Source: Syntrophaceae bacterium
Lineage (GTDB): Bacteria; Desulfobacterota; Desulfomonilia; Desulfomonilales; Desulfomonilaceae
DNA length: 35,690 bases
Assembly (NCBI GenBank): GCA_031292235.1
Contig: JARLHM010000132.1
Span: forward strand, 1-35,690
Direction: 5' to 3'
A program made the position numbers and the translations under genes. Shown here in pieces: positions 33,104 to 35,690 of this stretch (position 1 is its first letter; every line of letters starts with the position of its first letter). The notes below the pieces were generated by a model. It did not search any database and was not told the origin of the DNA. It saw only the letters and a program-made list of their open reading frames with translations.

Positions 33104-35062
33104 TTGAATAATTCGAAACAATCTTCAAGAGACAAAATTAAAGCCATTTTAGGACCTGATGGAATAGTGGCGCGGACTATTCCGGGGTACGAATTCCGGG
33201 AACAGCAAATCATCATGGCTGAGTCCGTCCTAGATGCTCTGCTAACGGAAGATACGTTGATAATTGAAGCTCCTACCGGGACGGGAAAAACTTTGGCCTA
33301 CCTGGTGGCGGCGGCGCTCAGTGACAAGAAGATCGCCATATCAACCGGCACAAAAAACCTGCAGGAACAGCTTTTCTTTAAGGATATCCCTTTTGTTAGA
33401 GAGTCTATATTCCCTAGCCTAAAAGCGGCCCTTCTGAAGGGGCGAGGTAACTTCATTTGTCATCAGAGGTTCAAAAATTACCTTCGTCAACCTAGTTTCT
33501 ATGAACAATGGGAAGAAAAGCTTCTTGAAAAGATCATTCAGTGGTATCAGGACACATCTATTCGGGGAGAGGGAGATAGGGCCGAGATAGATAACCTTCC
33601 TGACGAAAGTCCACTCTGGTCTGAAATATGTTCAACTGCCGAGACTTGCTTGGGCCGAAACTGTTTTGATTTTGAGCGATGTTTTATCCAGAAAATGAGA
33701 TCTAAGGCTTCGGATGTCGCGCTGATGGTTGTTAACCATAGTCTTCTGGCTTCTGACATGGTTGTTCGCGCTAGCGGCCGTGGGGAGGTAATCCCTCGTT
33801 TTGACGCGTTGATCATAGATGAGGCCCATGCCTTCGAAGAAGCCGTGACTCAACATTTTGGGTTCCATTCCGGCGTTTACAAGATCAGAAAATTTGTCAA
33901 AGACTGTAGGTTTCAACTTAACCAGGCCGAAACGAATGAAGAAAAGTTTGAGAAGGAGCTGCGGAGATCAGAAGAACACGCAAAAAATTTATTTGGGATT
34001 TTTGAAGAGAACCCAGCTCAAAGAATCAGAATAGACCCCACCGATAGTCGCGTCATAGAGGCCAGGTCAAATCTGTCTCAGAACCTGAGCAGCGTTTTTT
34101 CAATGTTGGAAGCGCTCTCAAAGCATAGTGAAGAACTCAAGAATGTGGCGCAACGCGCTCAGGATCTCCGTGTTGAAATAGATACCATCTTTGGCCCTCT
34201 TTCCGGGAATGACTACGCGACTTGGGTTGAAAAGAGAGACAGGATGGTCGCGGGCCACGCTTGTCCGATTAAGATCGGCCATTCCCTGCGATCGAGGCTG
34301 TATGAGAAAGTTCCAGGGGTTGTTTTTACCTCTGCTACTCTTGCTACCAGCGGGTCTTTCAATTATTTCAAGTCCAGTGTTGGATTAAACGGAAACTTGT
34401 CTTCCAGGGAGCAAATCCTGGATAGTCCCTTTGACTACAAAAGACAGACGCTTTTTTACATTCCCGAATCCGTTCCTGAACCTAATTCCAAGGAATTTGT
34501 CCCGGTTTTGACCGAAAAGATAAGAGAGATTCTTTTGGTAACCAAAGGTCGGGCCTTTGTACTGTTTACTTCAAACAGGAACATGGAAATGGTTTTCCAG
34601 AATTTGAGGGGAACCTTGCCTTTTCCGCTCCTGTTGCAGGGCACAAAACCCAAAACAAAACTCATTGAAGAGTTCAAGAGTAACAATGGCGCAGTACTTT
34701 TTGGAACATCTTCTTTCTGGGAAGGGGTGGATGTTCAGGGAGAGGCGCTATCATGCGTCATTATAGATAGGTTACCTTTCGCTCCCCCGGATGATCCGAT
34801 CCTGTCCACGAGGGTTGAGCTGTTAAAGTCTGAAGGAAAGAATCCATTTTTCCTGTTGCAGGTCCCAATGGCCGCAATAGCGTTGAAACAGGGTCTGGGG
34901 AGATTGATTAGAAACAGGACCGATCATGGCGCCTTGTGCGTTATGGATACCAGAATTGTGACCAAGAGCTATGGCAAGATCTTTTTCGAAAGTCTTCACA
35001 AAAGTCCCTTGACTCGATCGTTAAAAGCTGTGAAAGCCTTTTTTGAAACAGCAAATTCATAA
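33104..35062 (+). CDS. dinG: DinG/XPD-like Fe-S superfamily 2 DNA helicase
   Basis: 652 residues. ATP-dependent 5'-3' helicase of the DEAD_2/Helicase_C_2 group, acting on R-loops, D-loops or damaged forks. Walker A is EAPTGTGKT (55-63), the DEAH box is at 238-241, and motif VI is QGLGRLIRNRTD near the C-terminus. Cluster ligands are Cys118 (NFICHQRF) and three of the cysteines at 175, 181, 186 and 192, so one extra cysteine is present. The start is TTG at 33104; upstream ggaacc is a weak ribosome site and no ATG start fits. Not obviously related to the dsr genes upstream. YoaA is the alternative name. Confidence 0.88.
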   Translation: MNNSKQSSRDKIKAILGPDGIVARTIPGYEFREQQIIMAESVLDALLTEDTLIIEAPTGTGKTLAYLVAAALSDKKIAISTGTKNLQEQLFFKDIPFVRESIFPSLKAALLKGRGNFICHQRFKNYLRQPSFYEQWEEKLLEKIIQWYQDTSIRGEGDRAEIDNLPDESPLWSEICSTAETCLGRNCFDFERCFIQKMRSKASDVALMVVNHSLLASDMVVRASGRGEVIPRFDALIIDEAHAFEEAVTQHFGFHSGVYKIRKFVKDCRFQLNQAETNEEKFEKELRRSEEHAKNLFGIFEENPAQRIRIDPTDSRVIEARSNLSQNLSSVFSMLEALSKHSEELKNVAQRAQDLRVEIDTIFGPLSGNDYATWVEKRDRMVAGHACPIKIGHSLRSRLYEKVPGVVFTSATLATSGSFNYFKSSVGLNGNLSSREQILDSPFDYKRQTLFYIPESVPEPNSKEFVPVLTEKIREILLVTKGRAFVLFTSNRNMEMVFQNLRGTLPFPLLLQGTKPKTKLIEEFKSNNGAVLFGTSSFWEGVDVQGEALSCVIIDRLPFAPPDDPILSTRVELLKSEGKNPFFLLQVPMAAIALKQGLGRLIRNRTDHGALCVMDTRIVTKSYGKIFFESLHKSPLTRSLKAVKAFFETANS

Positions 35063-35129
35063 CCCTTTTTGAATGTGCGCAACTTGTCGGCAAACCCGGC
35101 AATCTGGATTTGTGAGTCTGGGTCGTTCC

Positions 35130-35690
35130 ATGTTTCAAATTCAATATAAACAGAAGTCTTTTGATGAACTCCTGATACACATTACTGGCAGTGTTTCAGT
35201 GGAGGACGCGGTTTCTGTAAATAACGAGTTATTGAAAATATTGGAATCCCAGCCTTTGAAAAATATTCAACTCGACCTTGGTGGCTTGAGTTATCTGGAC
35301 GGTGCGGGGATGGCGGTAATTCGTAGCTTTGCCCACAACTGCAATAAGCTCCGTAACAGTATTACCCTGTTGAACATACCCTCTGCGGCAAAACGTTTCT
35401 TGGATCAAGATCAATGCCCAATCTATGATGATAATAGCATTCTGGAAGGGATTGAGGGGCCAGGCTTCGTTGAACAGATTGGCGAGGGGATGGTGAATCT
35501 CAAGCAAAATACTTATGACATCATAAGTTTTTTAGGGGGTATAGTTGATGCTTTTTCGTCAGGATTACGCCGCCCGGGGTCAATCAAATGGGAGGGATTC
35601 ACAAAACTGTTTGAAAAGGCGGGGGTTGACGCTGTACCGATTGTAATCATTTTAAGCCTGCTCATGGGCGCTATCCTTGCGTTTCAGGCC
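35130..35690 (+). CDS. STAS-MlaE family ABC transporter permease, 3'-truncated by window edge
   Basis: The frame runs open to the last base (187 codons) and the gene continues beyond the window. Residues 1 to ~100 form a STAS-like domain (ELLIHITGSVSVEDA, IQLDLGGLSYLDGAGMAVI). Residues ~130 onward match the start of the MlaE/YrbE permease (ISFLGGIVDAF, VDAVPIVIILSLLMGAILAFQ). MlaE permeases of the Mla system move phospholipids between the membranes. The STAS fusion is a known variant, in which the domain replaces the separate MlaB. ATG 35130 is assumed; an in-frame GTG at 35112 is possible. mlaF and mlaD would be expected next. Confidence 0.88.
   Translation, partial: MFQIQYKQKSFDELLIHITGSVSVEDAVSVNNELLKILESQPLKNIQLDLGGLSYLDGAGMAVIRSFAHNCNKLRNSITLLNIPSAAKRFLDQDQCPIYDDNSILEGIEGPGFVEQIGEGMVNLKQNTYDIISFLGGIVDAFSSGLRRPGSIKWEGFTKLFEKAGVDAVPIVIILSLLMGAILAFQA

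Overview
The window looks like chromosome of a Gram-negative, dissimilatory sulfate- or sulfite-reducing bacterium of the Desulfobacterota. The direct evidence is a complete dsrA-dsrB-dsrD set (26009-28695, minus strand) with the siroheme/[4Fe-4S] and ferredoxin cysteines in place. DsrD is known from organisms that run the enzyme in the reductive direction. Lipoproteins with lipoboxes, a LolA-like protein, a bifunctional heptose enzyme (HldE) for LPS and an MlaE-type permease indicate an outer membrane. A Desulfomonile-like or Syntrophobacter-like lineage is a guess from gene content only.

Layout. 1-2555 (+): the 3' part of a membrane sensor (HAMP, vestigial kinase H-box, receiver, PAS) overlapping a SpoIIE-type phosphatase, a pair resembling those of hydrogenase loci. 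2593-3941 (-): a LolA-like periplasmic protein and a lipoprotein. 4263-10734 (+): a small secreted protein, then aspartate-semialdehyde dehydrogenase, thiolase, a double-hotdog protein, an MBL-fold hydrolase and an aconitase with an altered cluster-ligand motif. 10785-14112: an envelope island with a small lipoprotein, a secreted serine-rich protein built on a 27-residue repeat, and a divergent FGE/SUMF1-TPR-PDZ protein. 14148-19218: hldE, a ThiD-ThiN fusion, moaA and a family 2 glycosyltransferase. 19265-21060 (-): an ADP-forming acyl-CoA synthetase alpha-type protein and a two-helix membrane protein. 21168-25922 (+): a B12-type radical SAM protein, RNase G and a short PrmA-like methyltransferase. 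26009-28695 (-): dsrABD. 29020-33053 (+), divergent from dsrA: an unrecognised 395-residue protein and two tandem cobyrinate a,c-diamide synthase (DsrN-type) paralogues. 33104-35690 (+): a DinG/XPD-like helicase and the start of a STAS-MlaE permease.

How it fits together. The dsr locus is the metabolic centre: DsrAB reduces sulfite on an amidated sirohaem, DsrD stimulates it, and the DsrN-type glutamine amidotransferases are the expected amidation enzymes. The unknown 29020 gene shares the divergent control region and probably belongs to the same function. That region carries a terminator-like hairpin inside the presumed dsrA leader.

Best candidates for something new: (i) the serine-rich repeat protein with two C-T-P-A-S motifs, opposite a gene whose product carries a formylglycine-generating-enzyme fold; (ii) the unknown gene plus duplicated dsrN; (iii) the dsrA leader hairpin; (iv) the aconitase in which the first [4Fe-4S] cysteine appears to be serine; (v) the sensor with a vestigial kinase H-box beside a phosphatase. 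I saw no CRISPR array, insertion sequence, tRNA or rRNA gene.
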